64,000 nt of DNA from Citrobacter rodentium NBRC 105723 = DSM 16636 (lineage in GTDB: Bacteria; Pseudomonadota; Gammaproteobacteria; Enterobacterales; Enterobacteriaceae), in contig NZ_CP082833.1 of assembly GCF_021278985.1 (NCBI RefSeq), positions 806,001 through 870,000 on the forward strand. The letters run 5' to 3'. The translations under genes were made by a program, and so were the position numbers. Positions 63,774 to 64,000 of this stretch are shown in pieces (the first letter of the stretch is position 1; every line of letters starts with the position of its first letter). The notes beneath the pieces are model-generated. The model was not told the origin of the DNA, made no database searches, and worked only from the letters and a program-made list of their open reading frames with translations.

Positions 63774-63869
63774 GGAAATACTCCGTTGTTAATTCAGGAT
63801 TGTCCAAAACTCTACGAGTTTAGTTTGACATTTAAGTTAAAACGTTTGGCCTTACTTAACGGAGAACCA

Positions 63870-64000
<131 letters not shown>

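Overview
The window is chromosomal DNA from a member of the Enterobacteriaceae close to Escherichia, Citrobacter and Salmonella. Gene order over the whole window (acrF, yhdVWXYZ, rrnD-type rRNA operon, yrdA/yrdB-aroE-tsaC-yrdD-smg-dprA, def-fmt-rsmB-trkA-mscL, arfA, zntR-yhdN, the alpha, spc and S10 ribosomal operons, gspAB, gspC-O, bfr-bfd, chitinase, tuf-fusA-rpsG-rpsL) follows the E. coli chromosome, and most proteins match E. coli family lengths. The genus cannot be fixed from sequence reading alone.

Layout. 1-5465 (+): end of the AcrF efflux pump, a small lipoprotein, and a complete polar amino acid ABC transporter (yhdWXYZ) behind a clear sigma-54 promoter with two NtrC-like sites. 5528-11476 (-): a complete rRNA operon, 16S-tRNA-Ile-tRNA-Ala-23S-5S-tRNA-Thr-5S, with P1/P2 promoters, boxA, processing stems and terminator. 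Its 23S gene carries an intervening sequence in helix 45, and two of its spacers hold palindromic inserts with the same core. 11631-21921: housekeeping genes for translation initiation (def, fmt), rRNA and tRNA modification (rsmB, tsaC), shikimate synthesis (aroE), natural DNA processing (dprA), K+ uptake (trkA), mechanosensation (mscL), ribosome rescue (arfA) and zinc sensing (zntR). 22029-35684 (-): the alpha, spc and S10 operons, all 26 expected genes present and intact.

35936-59576 is the accessory block inside the ribosomal gene cluster. gspB-gspA read leftward and gspC-D-E-F-G-H-I-J-K-L-M-O read rightward, giving a full type II secretion system with its own prepilin peptidase. The gspC start is odd: its natural ATG is one base out of frame across a T8A7 run. 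After bfr and bfd come four secreted GH18 chitinase genes in tandem on the minus strand. Three are near-identical tandem copies over their first 517 residues and over about 240 bp upstream, but each carries a different C-terminal tail. The fourth is the ChiA ortholog, which has gained a two-module C-terminal tail almost the same as that of its neighbour. By analogy with E. coli, where ChiA leaves the cell through Gsp, this block looks like a dedicated chitin-degrading secretion unit: one exporter plus a set of enzymes that diversify by exchange of a repeated, apparently undescribed, roughly 100-residue module ending in a TEDMLK-like motif (seven copies in all).

59837-64000 (-): the str operon (tuf, fusA, rpsG and the 3' part of rpsL), cut by the window edge.
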